A stretch of DNA of 64,000 bases, from NCBI RefSeq assembly GCF_003997495.1, contig NZ_RZRU01000017.1, forward strand, positions 25,015 through 89,014, given 5' to 3'. Source of the stretch: Mesorhizobium sp. M7A.F.Ca.US.008.03.1.1 (GTDB lineage: Bacteria; Pseudomonadota; Alphaproteobacteria; Rhizobiales; Rhizobiaceae). Both the position numbers and the translations under genes were made by a program. Shown piece by piece: positions 27,848 to 36,258 of this stretch; positions within the stretch are counted from its first letter, which is position 1; each line of letters begins with the position of its first letter. The notes beneath the pieces were generated by a model. The model did not search any database. It was not told the origin of the DNA and saw nothing but the letters and a program-made list of their open reading frames with translations.

Positions 27848-28444
27848 TTAATTTCCCCGCACTGCGTCCTTGAGCACCGCTTCGATCTGTTCCGTCACGG
27901 CGTCGATATCGGCCATGCCGTCGACACTGCGGAGCTTGCCCTTGGCATAGTAGTAACCAATCAGCGGCGACGTCTTCTTGTAATATTCCCTCAGGCGTTC
28001 TTCGAACACGGTCGGGTTGTCATCCTTGCGAACGGGAAGGCCGGCAGCCTGCGCCTCGTCGGCACGCTTGACGATCCGGCCAACCAGGGCCTTGTCGTCG
28101 ACCACGAGCTCAATGACGGCGTCGAGGCCCTGGGAGCGATCCGACAGCATCTGCTCGACCGCATCCGCCTGCACCAGGGTCCGCGGATAGCCGTCGAGGA
28201 TGAACCCCTTGGCGCAGTCGGGCTGATCGATACGTTCGGCGACGATCGCGTTGACGATCGCGTCGGACACCAGTTCACCGGCATCCATCACCGCCTTGGC
28301 GCGCTTGCCCACTTCGGTGCCTGCCTGGACGGCAGCACGCAGCATGTCGCCCGTCGAGAGCTGGGGTATGCCGTGTTTTTCTACCAGTCTTTGTGCTTGC
28401 GTCCCCTTGCCCGCTCCTGGCGGCCCAAGCAATATCAACCTCAT
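27848..28444 (-). CDS. adk: Adenylate kinase
   Basis: Adenylate kinase, 198 residues: ATP + AMP = 2 ADP. P-loop G-P-P-G-A-G-K-G-T-Q near residues 7-16, AMP-binding S-T-G-D-M-L-R and D-G-Y-P-R-T, then a short LID. The absence of the long Cys-containing LID makes it the short form usual in alphaproteobacteria. Its ATG overlaps the secY stop by 4 bp (ATGA), so translation is coupled. Confidence 0.98.
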   Translation of the reverse strand: MRLILLGPPGAGKGTQAQRLVEKHGIPQLSTGDMLRAAVQAGTEVGKRAKAVMDAGELVSDAIVNAIVAERIDQPDCAKGFILDGYPRTLVQADAVEQMLSDRSQGLDAVIELVVDDKALVGRIVKRADEAQAAGLPVRKDDNPTVFEERLREYYKKTSPLIGYYYAKGKLRSVDGMADIDAVTEQIEAVLKDAVRGN

Positions 28445-29781
28445 CTGGCTTTCTTCCCCCCGCGCAGCTTCGACTTCTTGATCAGGCCTTCATACTGGTG
28501 CGCGATCAGGTGACCCTGAATCTGCGCAACCGTATCGAGCGTGACACTGACCACGATCAGAAGCGATGTGCCACCAAGGTAGAATGGTACGCCAGTCGCC
28601 GAGATCAGGAACTCCGGCAGCAGGCACACCAGCACCAGATAGATGGCGCCGACGACGGTGATGCGGGTGAGAACGTAATCGATGTAATCGGCGGTGCGCT
28701 CGCCCGGACGATAACCCGGGATGAAGCCTGAATGCTTCTTGAGCTGGTCGGCGGTGTCCTTCGGGTTGAAGACAATCGCAGTGTAGAAGAAGGCGAAGAA
28801 CACGATCATCGCCGCATAGAATGCCATGTAGAGCGGCTGGCCATGGCCGAGCGCGGCCAGGATGGTGCTTGCCCAAGCCGGCATGTTGGTCGTCTGCGAG
28901 AAGCCTGCGACGGTGGCCGGCAGCAACAGCAGCGACGAGGCGAAGATCGGCGGAATGACACCCGACGTGTTGAGCTTCAGCGGCAGATGCGAGGTATCGC
29001 CCTGGAACATGCGGTTGCCGACCTGGCGTTTCGGATACTGGATCAGCAAGCGGCGCTGGGCGCGCTCGAAGAACACGATGAGCGCGATGACGACGACGGC
29101 CAGCACGATGATCGCCAGGATCAGGCCGGTCGACAGCGCGCCGGTGCGGCCAAGCTCCAGCGTGCCGGAGATGGCGTGCGGCAGGCCGGCGACGATGCCG
29201 GAGAAGATGATCAGCGAAATGCCGTTGCCGATGCCGCGGGCGGTGATCTGCTCGCCCAGCCACATCAGGAACATGGTGCCGCCGACCAGCGTGACGACGG
29301 TCGAGATGCGGAAGAACATGCCGGGATCGCTGACGATGCCATTGCCGCCTTCCAGACCGACAGAAATGCCATAGGCCTGAACCAGTGCAAGCAGCACGGT
29401 GCCGTAGCGCGTGTACTGGTTGATGACCTTGCGGCCCTGTTCGCCTTCCTTCTTCAGCGCTTCCAGGGACGGGATGACAGAGGTCATCAGCTGCATGATG
29501 ATGGAGGCTGAGATGTAAGGCATGATGCCGAGCGCAAAGATCGCCATGCGCTGCACGGCGCCGCCGGCGAACATATTGAACATGCCGAGCACACCCTTGC
29601 TCTGCGAAGAGAAGGCCTGGGCGAAGGCGTCGGGATTGATACCGGGAAGCGGGATGTAGGTGCCGAGGCGATAAACGAGCAGCGCGCCGATCGTGAACCA
29701 GATGCGCTTCTTCAAATCCTCCGCCTTGGCGAAGGCCGAGAAATTCAGATTCGAGGCTAATTGTTCAGCAGCCGAAGCCAT
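28441..29781 (-). CDS. secY: Protein translocase subunit SecY
   Basis: SecYEG channel core, 446 residues with ten transmembrane helices. The N-terminus (A-E-D-L-K-K-R-I-W-F-T), the plug-region G-I-N-P-D, F-N-M-F-A-G-G-A and the cytoplasmic G-Y-R-P-G-E-R-T loop are typical. It partners with SecE encoded at 58988-59191. It follows rplO by 192 bp and overlaps adk. Confidence 0.98.
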   Translation of the reverse strand: MASAAEQLASNLNFSAFAKAEDLKKRIWFTIGALLVYRLGTYIPLPGINPDAFAQAFSSQSKGVLGMFNMFAGGAVQRMAIFALGIMPYISASIIMQLMTSVIPSLEALKKEGEQGRKVINQYTRYGTVLLALVQAYGISVGLEGGNGIVSDPGMFFRISTVVTLVGGTMFLMWLGEQITARGIGNGISLIIFSGIVAGLPHAISGTLELGRTGALSTGLILAIIVLAVVVIALIVFFERAQRRLLIQYPKRQVGNRMFQGDTSHLPLKLNTSGVIPPIFASSLLLLPATVAGFSQTTNMPAWASTILAALGHGQPLYMAFYAAMIVFFAFFYTAIVFNPKDTADQLKKHSGFIPGYRPGERTADYIDYVLTRITVVGAIYLVLVCLLPEFLISATGVPFYLGGTSLLIVVSVTLDTVAQIQGHLIAHQYEGLIKKSKLRGGKKAR

Positions 29782-29877
29782 GCCTGATTCTCCGCTTGGT
29801 AACGCTTGATGGCCCTGAGGTCAGGCGGCGCGTTTCACCGAAGCTCACGAGATAAGCTCCGGGCTCTAAACATGCAA

Positions 29878-29899
29878 GCGGCCGCGTTGACGCGGCCGC
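29878..29899. repeat. GC-rich palindrome in the rplO-secY spacer
   Basis: GCGGCCGCGT and ACGCGGCCGC flank a 2-base centre. A stable transcript hairpin is likely inside the operon, with no T tract to make it an obvious terminator. Confidence 0.6.
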
Positions 29900-29973
29900 C
29901 TCGTTGAGCAGATCAAAGCGCAATCGTGAGCAAAAACGGATCCCACTCCTGCCGATCGCGCTTCAAATTGCCG

Positions 29974-30450
29974 TTACTCGGCAGCTGCCTTTTCCTGCGG
30001 CAGCTTGACCGAACCGCCGGCCTTTTCGATCTTCTCGATCGCGGCCTTGGAGGCGCCGGCGACGTCAAAGGCGAGCTTCGCCTTGATGTCGCCGTCCGAG
30101 AGGATGCGCACGCCGTCCTTGACGCGGCGGATGACGCCGGCGGCAACCAGCGATTCAGCCGTCACGGTTGCCTTGGCGTCGAGCTTCTTGGCGTCGATGG
30201 CGACCTGGATGCGGGCCAGCGATACGACGGTGAAGCTCTTGGCGAAGATGTTGTTGAAGCCACGCTTCGGCAGACGCCGGTAGAGCGGCATCTGGCCGCC
30301 CTCGAAGCCGTTGATGGCGACGCCGGAGCGCGCCTTCTGGCCCTTGACGCCGCGACCGCCGGTCTTGCCGGAGCCGGAGCCGATACCACGGCCGAGACGC
30401 TTCTTGGAGTGCGTCGCGCCGTCCTTGTCACGCAGATCGTTGAGTTTCAT
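29974..30450 (-). CDS. rplO: 50S ribosomal protein L15
   Basis: L15, 158 residues, an assembly protein that spans the 50S interior. Gly/Arg/Lys-rich N-terminal extension (K-R-L-G-R-G-I-G-S-G-S-G-K-T-G-G-R-G) and G-F-E-G-G-Q-M-P-L-Y-R-R-L-P-K-R-G-F are diagnostic. It lies 22 bp after rpmD. Confidence 0.98.
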   Translation of the reverse strand: MKLNDLRDKDGATHSKKRLGRGIGSGSGKTGGRGVKGQKARSGVAINGFEGGQMPLYRRLPKRGFNNIFAKSFTVVSLARIQVAIDAKKLDAKATVTAESLVAAGVIRRVKDGVRILSDGDIKAKLAFDVAGASKAAIEKIEKAGGSVKLPQEKAAAE

Positions 30451-30472
30451 CTGAGTTCTCCTGCGCTCTGGC

Positions 30473-30670
30473 TCAGCCCTCGTCCACGACGCGGACGAGA
30501 TGCTGGACGGCAGCGATCATGCCGCGCACGGAGGGCGTATCTTCCAGCGTGCGCTGCTTGTGCATCTTGTTGAGGCCGAGGCCGACCAGCGTCGCGCGCT
30601 GTTCCTTCGGACGGCGGATCGGCGAACCGATCTGCTCAACGGTGATGGTCTTGGTTGCTTTCTTGGCCAT
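30473..30670 (-). CDS. rpmD: 50S ribosomal protein L30
   Basis: L30, 65 residues; diagnostic G-S-P-I-R-R-P-K-E-Q-R-A-T-L-x-G-L-G-L-N-K. ATG at 30670 is preferred over an in-frame TTG two codons earlier; AGGGA lies upstream. The 24-bp gap from rpsE is typical of the spc operon. Confidence 0.97.
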   Translation of the reverse strand: MAKKATKTITVEQIGSPIRRPKEQRATLVGLGLNKMHKQRTLEDTPSVRGMIAAVQHLVRVVDEG

Positions 30671-30694
30671 GGTCAAAATCCCTGGTCAGATCGA

Positions 30695-31258
30695 CTATTC
30701 TTCAGCCGCAACGGCGGTGCCGCGGCGGGCCTGAAGGGTCGAATACTTGATGCCGCGAGCAGCAGCCACATCCTTGGGATGCATCTGGCTCTTCAGCGCG
30801 TCGAAGGTGGCGCGAACCATGTTGTAGGGGTTCGACGAACCCATCGACTTGGCGACCACGTCATGCATGCCGAGCGTCTCGAAGACAGCGCGCATCGGGC
30901 CGCCGGCGATGATGCCGGTACCTTGCTTGGCGGCGCGCAGCAGCACGCGTCCAGCACCCCAGCGTCCCTCGACGTCGTGATGCAGCGTACGGCCCGAGCG
31001 CAGCGGCACGAAGATCATGTCGCGCTTGGCCGATTCAGTTGCCTTGCGGATAGCTTCCGGCACTTCGCGCGCCTTGCCGTGACCAAAGCCGACGCGGCCC
31101 TTCTGGTCGCCGACGACGACGAGTGCTGCAAAACCGAAGCGACGGCCGCCCTTGACGACCTTGGCGACGCGGTTGATGTGGACGAGCTTGTCCACCATGC
31201 CGTCATCGCGTTCTTCACGATCGCGGCCGCGGCCGCCATCCCTACGTTCCTGTGCCAT
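30695..31258 (-). CDS. rpsE: 30S ribosomal protein S5
   Basis: S5, 187 residues, involved in decoding fidelity and mRNA unwinding at the entry site. A charged R/D/E-rich N-terminal extension of about 25 residues precedes the dsRNA-binding-like fold (V-V-K-G-G-R-R-F-G-F-A-A-L-V) and G-K-A-R-E-V. ATG at 31258 is chosen by homology. The 131-bp spacer before it contains a palindromic repeat. Confidence 0.98.
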   Translation of the reverse strand: MAQERRDGGRGRDREERDDGMVDKLVHINRVAKVVKGGRRFGFAALVVVGDQKGRVGFGHGKAREVPEAIRKATESAKRDMIFVPLRSGRTLHHDVEGRWGAGRVLLRAAKQGTGIIAGGPMRAVFETLGMHDVVAKSMGSSNPYNMVRATFDALKSQMHPKDVAAARGIKYSTLQARRGTAVAAEE

Positions 31259-31345
31259 ATCCTGTTCCTTGTTTTTTTCCGGAAGCACGGTTGCTGATAA
31301 GATCCGGTGCCTCTGTGGGTCACCGGGGGCGAAATCATTTCCTTC

Positions 31346-31389
31346 GCATAATCCCTATCCGAAAAGTCTGCAACTTCTCGGGATCATGC
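31346..31389. repeat. Rhizobial palindromic element directly after rplR
   Basis: GCATAATCCCTATCCGAAAAGT ... ACTTCTCGGGATCATGC forms an imperfect inverted repeat of 44 bp. It matches the pattern I remember for a dispersed rhizobial palindrome (GCATGATCCCGAAAAG ... GATCATGC). It abuts the rplR stop codon (31390-31392) on the transcribed strand. Confidence 0.75.
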
Positions 31390-31749
31390 TTAGAAGCTCA
31401 AGCCACCTTCGCGGGCAGCCTCGGCGAGCGCCTTGACGCGGCCGTGATAGATGTAGGCGCCGCGGTCGAAGACGACTTCCTTGACGCCGGCCTTGGTGGC
31501 GCGCTCGGCGATCCGCTTGCCGATCGCGGCGGCGGCGGCGGTGTCGGCGCCGGTCTTGAGCGAACCCTTAAGGTCCTTCTCGAGCGTCGAAGCGGCGGCG
31601 ATGGTGTGGCCCTTGGCGTCGTCGATGACCTGCACGTAGATGTTCTTCGACGTGCGGTGGACCGACAGACGCGGACGCTCGCCGGCGACCTTCTTGATCT
31701 GACGACGGACGCGCTGCGCACGGCGCTGCGTGGATTCCTTGGTACCCAT
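31390..31749 (-). CDS. rplR: 50S ribosomal protein L18
   Basis: L18, 119 residues, binds 5S rRNA. Typical R-L-S-V-H-R-T-S-K-N-I-Y-V-Q-V-I-D and the C-terminal D-R-G-A-Y-I-Y-H-G-R-V-K-A-L-A-E-A-A-R-E-G-G. ATG at 31749 (MGTKES) is chosen over one 21 bp earlier. Confidence 0.98.
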   Translation of the reverse strand: MGTKESTQRRAQRVRRQIKKVAGERPRLSVHRTSKNIYVQVIDDAKGHTIAAASTLEKDLKGSLKTGADTAAAAAIGKRIAERATKAGVKEVVFDRGAYIYHGRVKALAEAAREGGLSF

Positions 31750-31841
31750 GATGGTCTTCCTTGCCTTCAAAAAACGGGGGCCGCCATATGCGGTAGGCGA
31801 AAGCGCCTCCCGCGACCGCTCCCCGCGGCGTTACACTTCTT

Positions 31842-31886
31842 GGCTTGGCCCTTTCCGAAAAGTCTTGGACTTTTCGAGGCCAGGCC
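31842..31886. repeat. Palindromic element directly after rplF
   Basis: Core CGAAAAGTC-TTG-GACTTTTCG (31856-31876) is a perfect 9-bp inverted repeat, flanked by GGCTTGGCC and GGCCAGGCC-like arms. It ends 3 bp from the rplF stop. The CGAAAAGT/ACTTTTCG core is shared with the element at 31346-31389. Confidence 0.75.
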
Positions 31887-31888
31887 CA

Positions 31889-32422
31889 TTACTTCTTCTT
31901 GCCTTCCTTGCGGACGATCTTCTCGCCAGCATAGCGGACGCCCTTGCCCTTGTAGGGCTCGGGACCACGATACTCGCGGATCTCGGCCGCAACCTGGCCG
32001 ACCTGCTGCTTGTCGATGCCGGCCACCGTGATTTCGGTCGGCTTCGGCACCGTGATGGTGATGCCCTGCGGCGTCTCATAGACGACGTCATGGCTGAAGC
32101 CAAGCGCCAGCTGCAGGTTCTTGCCCTGAAGTGCCGCGCGATAGCCGACGCCGGTGATCTCGAGCTTCTTCTCGAAACCGTCCTTGACGCCCTGCAGGAT
32201 GTTGACGATCTGCGTGCGCGACATGCCCCACTTGGAGCGGGCGGTCTTGGTCTGGTCGCGCGGCTGGACAGCGATCTCACTGCCTTCCATCTTGACCAGG
32301 ACTTCGTCGTTCACCACGAACTTCAGCTCACCCTTGGGGCCCTTCGCCGTCACGGTCTGGCCGTTGACGGTCGCGGTCACGCCCTGCGGCAGCGAAACGG
32401 GTTTCTTTCCAATACGAGACAT
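31889..32422 (-). CDS. rplF: 50S ribosomal protein L6
   Basis: L6, 177 residues, two similar domains near the GTPase-associated centre. Start MSRIGKKPV, G-V-G-Y-R-A-A-L-Q-G and the C-terminal G-P-E-P-Y-K-G-K-G-V-R-Y are diagnostic. An 89-bp spacer separates it from rpsH, with no feature seen. Confidence 0.98.
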   Translation of the reverse strand: MSRIGKKPVSLPQGVTATVNGQTVTAKGPKGELKFVVNDEVLVKMEGSEIAVQPRDQTKTARSKWGMSRTQIVNILQGVKDGFEKKLEITGVGYRAALQGKNLQLALGFSHDVVYETPQGITITVPKPTEITVAGIDKQQVGQVAAEIREYRGPEPYKGKGVRYAGEKIVRKEGKKK

Positions 32423-32511
32423 TTTGTTGTCCTCGTCACTTCTCTTGTTTCAGGTCTCAGTCTTCGGGAACGATCCGAAGACCGGATTCCACTTTGCGAT
32501 CAACTGCCAGA

Positions 32512-32910
32512 TCAGAAGATCTGGCAGAGGATCTCACCGCCGACGTTCTGTTCACGTGCTTCATGGTCGGCCATCACGCCCTTCGGTGTCGAAAGGATGG
32601 CGATGCCGAGGCCGTTTGCGACCTGCGGAATCGACTTGGCCGAAACATAGACGCGGCGGCCTGGCTTCGAGACGCGGGCGATTTCGCGCACGACCGGCGC
32701 GCCGTCGAAATACTTCAGCTCGATCTCGATTTCGGACTTGCCGTTGTCGAAGTCGGTCTGGCTGTAATCGCGAATATAGCCTTCAGCCTTCAGCACGTCG
32801 AGGACGCGGGTGCGCAGACGCGAAGCCGGCGTCGAAACGCTCGACTTCTTGCGGCCATACGCGTTGCGGATGCGGGTCAGCATATCGCCGAGAGGATCGC
32901 TCAATGACAT
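32512..32910 (-). CDS. rpsH: 30S ribosomal protein S8
   Basis: S8, 132 residues, binds helix 21 of 16S rRNA and in many bacteria represses the spc operon. Start S-x-x-D-P-L-G-D-M-L-T-R-I-R-N and the RNA-binding C-terminal S-T-P-K-G-V-M are typical. It follows rpsN by 12 bp. Confidence 0.98.
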   Translation of the reverse strand: MSLSDPLGDMLTRIRNAYGRKKSSVSTPASRLRTRVLDVLKAEGYIRDYSQTDFDNGKSEIEIELKYFDGAPVVREIARVSKPGRRVYVSAKSIPQVANGLGIAILSTPKGVMADHEAREQNVGGEILCQIF

Positions 32911-32922
32911 GTTATGTCCTCC

Positions 32923-33228
32923 TTACCAGCTCGACTTGACCAGGCCCGGGATCTGGCCGTTATTGCCGAGATCACGAAGCGCGATGCGCGATACTTTGAG
33001 CTTGCGATAGTAGGCGCGCGGACGGCCGGTGACTTCGCAGCGGTTGCGGATGCGGATCTTGGCCGAGTTGCGCGGCATGGCGGCAAGCTTGAGCTGAGCG
33101 CGGAAGCGCTCTTCCATCGGCTTGGACTGATCCATGATGATCGCCTTCAGGGCAGCCCGCTTGGGACCGTACTGGTCAGCAAGCTTGCGGCGCCTGTTGT
33201 TCTTCTCGACTGAGCTGGTCTTTGCCAT
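32923..33228 (-). CDS. rpsN: 30S ribosomal protein S14 (zinc-independent form)
   Basis: S14, 101 residues, in the 30S head. It is the long C-minus form: no CXXC zinc pairs and a single Cys (R-N-R-C-E-V-T-G-R-P). It is the only S14 seen in this window. C-terminal G-x-x-P-G-L-V-K-S-S-W is diagnostic. Confidence 0.98.
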   Translation of the reverse strand: MAKTSSVEKNNRRRKLADQYGPKRAALKAIIMDQSKPMEERFRAQLKLAAMPRNSAKIRIRNRCEVTGRPRAYYRKLKVSRIALRDLGNNGQIPGLVKSSW

Positions 33229-33255
33229 TTCAGATTTTTCCTTTTCTCGCTGCCG

Positions 33256-33855
33256 TTACTGGCGGAAGGGGAAGTTGAAGGCCTTGAGCAATGCCCTGGC
33301 TTCGTCGTCCGTCTTCGCAGTCGTACAAACGATGACGTCCATGCCCCAGATCTGATCAACCTTGTCGTAGTTGATCTCCGGGAACACGATGTGTTCCTTG
33401 ATGCCCATGGCGTAGTTGCCACGGCCATCGAAGCTCTTCGGATTCAGTCCGCGAAAGTCGCGGACGCGCGGCAGTGCGATGTTCACGAGGCGGTCGAGGA
33501 ACTCGTACATGCGTTCCTTGCGCAGCGTGACCTTGGCGCCGATCGGCATCTTCTCGCGGACCTTGAAGCCGGCGATCGAGTTGCGGGCGCGGGTGACGAC
33601 GGCCTTCTGGCCGGCGATCATCGCCAGGTCTTCGGCCGCGATCGAAGGCTTCTTCGAATCGGCGGTCGCTTCGCCAACGCCCATGTTCAGCACGATCTTG
33701 TCGATGCGCGGAACCTGCATCTCGTTGTCGTAGCCGAACTGTTCCTGCAGCGCCTTGCGGATGGTCTCGTTGTAGACCTGCTTGAGGCGCGGCGTGTTCT
33801 GAGCCTTGGACTGTTTGCTTTCAGCCTTGGGCTTCGTGGTTTGAGCCTTAGCCAT
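33256..33855 (-). CDS. rplE: 50S ribosomal protein L5
   Basis: L5, 199 residues, binds 5S rRNA and contacts S13 in an intersubunit bridge. An N-terminal Lys/Gln/Ala-rich extension of about 20 residues precedes P-R-L-K-Q-V-Y-N. Diagnostic N-M-G-V-G-E-A and R-D-F-R-G-L. The ATG at 33855 overlaps the rplX stop by 8 bp, so translation is coupled; the frame is open upstream but inside rplX. Confidence 0.97.
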   Translation of the reverse strand: MAKAQTTKPKAESKQSKAQNTPRLKQVYNETIRKALQEQFGYDNEMQVPRIDKIVLNMGVGEATADSKKPSIAAEDLAMIAGQKAVVTRARNSIAGFKVREKMPIGAKVTLRKERMYEFLDRLVNIALPRVRDFRGLNPKSFDGRGNYAMGIKEHIVFPEINYDKVDQIWGMDVIVCTTAKTDDEARALLKAFNFPFRQ

Positions 33856-34162
33856 TGATGACTTCTCCCGAGCGCTTGGCGACGCGCACCTTCTTGCCGT
33901 CCTTCTGGAAGATGAAGCCGACGCGGGTCGGCTTGCCATCCTTGGGGTCGGCCAGCGCGATGTTCGACAGCTGGATCGGCGCTTCCTTGGTGATGATCCC
34001 GCCCTCTTGGGACTGGGACTGCTTCTGGTGACGACGGATCATGTTGACGCCGCGCACCAGCGCGGTGTCTTCCTTCGGCTGTACCGAGAGGACTTCGCCC
34101 GAACGGCCCTTGTCCTTGCCGGCCAGCACGACGACCTTGTCGCCTTTTCTAATCTTTTGCAT
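33848..34162 (-). CDS. rplX: 50S ribosomal protein L24
   Basis: L24, 104 residues, an early assembly initiator. KOW motif K-V-V-V-L-A-G-K-D-K-G near the N-terminus and N-x-x-R-R-H-Q-K mid-protein. It follows rplN by 12 bp and overlaps rplE by 8 bp. Confidence 0.98.
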   Translation of the reverse strand: MQKIRKGDKVVVLAGKDKGRSGEVLSVQPKEDTALVRGVNMIRRHQKQSQSQEGGIITKEAPIQLSNIALADPKDGKPTRVGFIFQKDGKKVRVAKRSGEVING

Positions 34163-34174
34163 TGGTCCGGCTCC

Positions 34175-34543
34175 TTACAGCACTTCAGGCGCGAGCGAGA
34201 TGATCTTCATGTGGTTCTTGGCGCGGAGTTCGCGCGGAACCGGTCCGAAGATACGCGTGCCGATCGGCTCTTTCTTGTTGTCGACGAGAACGGCCGCGTT
34301 CTTGTCGAAACGGATCACGCTGCCGTCCGGGCGGCGGATGTCCTTGGCCGTGCGAACCACGACCGCCTTCATCACATCGCCCTTCTTCACGCGGCCGCGC
34401 GGAATGGCTTCCTTGATCGACACCACGATGATGTCGCCCACGGAAGCGTATTTCCGCTTCGAGCCGCCCAGCACCTTGATGCACATGACACGACGGGCGC
34501 CGGAATTATCCGCGACGTCGAGGTTTGTTTGCATCTGAATCAT
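34175..34543 (-). CDS. rplN: 50S ribosomal protein L14
   Basis: L14, 122 residues, at the intersubunit face. Start M-I-Q-M-Q-T, D-N-S-G-A-R-R-V-M-C-I-K-V-L-G-G-S and G-T-R-I-F-G-P-V are diagnostic. An 83-bp spacer separates it from rpsQ. Confidence 0.98.
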   Translation of the reverse strand: MIQMQTNLDVADNSGARRVMCIKVLGGSKRKYASVGDIIVVSIKEAIPRGRVKKGDVMKAVVVRTAKDIRRPDGSVIRFDKNAAVLVDNKKEPIGTRIFGPVPRELRAKNHMKIISLAPEVL

Positions 34544-34626
34544 GACTGGCCGCCTTCTTCTCTTCTAACGGGATGGGCTCAAAGCCCCTCCCCGGTCTGT
34601 CCAAAATTCGTTGTTTACGCCCGAGG

Positions 34627-34866
34627 TCAGGCTTGGTCCGAAGACACGACGATCCAGCGCTTGTCCTTGGAAATCGGCTTCGATTCCTGGATGAACACCT
34701 GATCGCCTACCTTGTGGGCGTTGTTCTCGTCGTGCGCCTTGTACTTCTTGGTCATGCGCACGGTCTTCTTCATCACGGGATGCGTGAAGCGCCGTTCGAC
34801 CTTGACGACAACCGTCTTCTCGTTCTTGTCGCTGACGACGGTGCCCTGCAGAATGCGCTTTGGCAT
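34627..34866 (-). CDS. rpsQ: 30S ribosomal protein S17
   Basis: S17, 79 residues, an OB-fold primary binder of 16S rRNA. Start M-P-K-R-I-L-Q-G-T-V-V-S and central H-P-x-M-K-K-T-V. It lies 11 bp after rpmC. Confidence 0.98.
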   Translation of the reverse strand: MPKRILQGTVVSDKNEKTVVVKVERRFTHPVMKKTVRMTKKYKAHDENNAHKVGDQVFIQESKPISKDKRWIVVSSDQA

Positions 34867-34877
34867 GGTTTTCGTCC

Positions 34878-35078
34878 TTAAGCCTTCTTAGCCGCGGACT
34901 TTTCCGCAGCGATGGTCTTGATACGCGCAATATCCTTACGGACCTGTCTCACGCGCGCGGTCTTCTCGAGCTGGCCGGTGGCCTTCTGGAAGCGCAGGTT
35001 GAACTGCTCCTTCTTCAGGCTGGCCAGGTCGTCGGTCAGCTGGTCCTGGGTCTTGGTCCGGATGTCTTCGGCTTTCAT
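34878..35078 (-). CDS. rpmC: 50S ribosomal protein L29
   Basis: L29, 66 residues, two antiparallel helices at the tunnel exit where SRP and trigger factor dock. M-K-A-E-D-I-R-T-K start and L-K-K-E-Q-F-N-L-R-F-Q signature. ATG at 35078 lies 13 bp after rplP; the longer upstream frame is inside rplP. Confidence 0.97.
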   Translation of the reverse strand: MKAEDIRTKTQDQLTDDLASLKKEQFNLRFQKATGQLEKTARVRQVRKDIARIKTIAAEKSAAKKA

Positions 35079-35091
35079 GATTAGCCCGTCC

Positions 35092-35505
35092 TTATTCTGC
35101 GATGCGCTGCACGAAGCGCGTCTTGACCGAGAGCTTGGCCGCGCCGAGACGCAGTGCCTCACGGGCGGTTTCTTCATTGACGCCGTCGATCTCGAACATG
35201 ATGCGGCCCGGCTTGACGCGCGCCGCCCAGTAATCGACCGCGCCCTTGCCCTTGCCCATGCGGACTTCGGTCGGCTTCGAAGTGACCGGCACGTCCGGGA
35301 AAATACGGATCCAGACGCGACCGGCGCGCTTCATTTCACGCGTGATCGCGCGGCGGGCCGCCTCGATCTCACGTGCGGTGACGCGGTTCGGCTCAAGCGC
35401 CTTCAGCCCGAAACCACCGAAATCCAGGTTGGTGCCGCCCTTTGCGGTACCATGGATACGGCCCTTGAACTGCTTGCGGAACTTTGTGCGCTTTGGCTGC
35501 AGCAT
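35092..35505 (-). CDS. rplP: 50S ribosomal protein L16
   Basis: L16, 137 residues, near the A site and peptidyl transferase centre. M-L-Q-P-K-R-T-K-F-R-K start, R-V-W-I-R-I-F-P-D, and G-K-G-K-G with the K-P-G loop. A 27-bp gap follows rpsC. Confidence 0.98.
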   Translation of the reverse strand: MLQPKRTKFRKQFKGRIHGTAKGGTNLDFGGFGLKALEPNRVTAREIEAARRAITREMKRAGRVWIRIFPDVPVTSKPTEVRMGKGKGAVDYWAARVKPGRIMFEIDGVNEETAREALRLGAAKLSVKTRFVQRIAE

Positions 35506-35532
35506 CGTTCTAACTCCAAATTCCTAAATGTC

Positions 35533-36258
35533 TCAGGCGTTTTCGCGACGACGACCGCGTTCGCGATCACCACCACCGCCATGCGCTGCATCGCTTTCGC
35601 TGGCCCGACGCTCCGAAGCCATCGGGTCATGCTCAAGGATTTCGCCCTTGAACACCCAGACCTTGACGCCGCAGATGCCATAAGCCGTATGCGCTTCGGC
35701 CGTACCGTAGTCGACGTCCGCACGCAGCGTATGCAGCGGCACGCGGCCTTCGCGATACCATTCCATGCGCGCGATCTCGGCGCCGCCGAGGCGGCCGGCG
35801 CAGTTGATGCGGATGCCTTCGGCACCGAGGCGCATCGCCGACTGAACGGCACGCTTCATGGCGCGACGGAACGCGATACGACGCTCGAGCTGCTGGGCGA
35901 TCGACTGGGCGACCAGGGTCGCGTCGATCTCCGGCTTGCGCACTTCAACGATGTTGAGGTGCGTCTCGGACTTCGTCATCTCCATCAGCTTCTTGCGAAG
36001 CTTCTCGATGTCGGCGCCCTTCTTGCCGATGATCAGACCCGGGCGCGCGGCGTGGATGGTGACGCGGCACTTCTTGTGCGGACGCTCGATCACGACCTTC
36101 GAGATGGCAGCCTGCTTGAGCTCCTTCTCGAGATACTTGCGGATCTTGATGTCCTCATGCAGCAGCTTGCCGTACTCGCCGGTGTTCGCGAACCAGCGCG
36201 AATCCCAGGTGCGGTTGATGCCGAGGCGAAGACCGATCGGATTGACTTTCTGGCCCAT
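35533..36258 (-). CDS. rpsC: 30S ribosomal protein S3
   Basis: S3, 241 residues, at the mRNA entry tunnel. The type-2 KH domain has I-I-G-K-K-G-A-D-I-E-K-L near residues 76-87. The C-terminal about 30 residues are charged and low complexity (Arg/Glu/Asp/Gly). Its ATG overlaps the rplV stop by one base (TAATG). Confidence 0.98.
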   Translation of the reverse strand: MGQKVNPIGLRLGINRTWDSRWFANTGEYGKLLHEDIKIRKYLEKELKQAAISKVVIERPHKKCRVTIHAARPGLIIGKKGADIEKLRKKLMEMTKSETHLNIVEVRKPEIDATLVAQSIAQQLERRIAFRRAMKRAVQSAMRLGAEGIRINCAGRLGGAEIARMEWYREGRVPLHTLRADVDYGTAEAHTAYGICGVKVWVFKGEILEHDPMASERRASESDAAHGGGGDRERGRRRENA

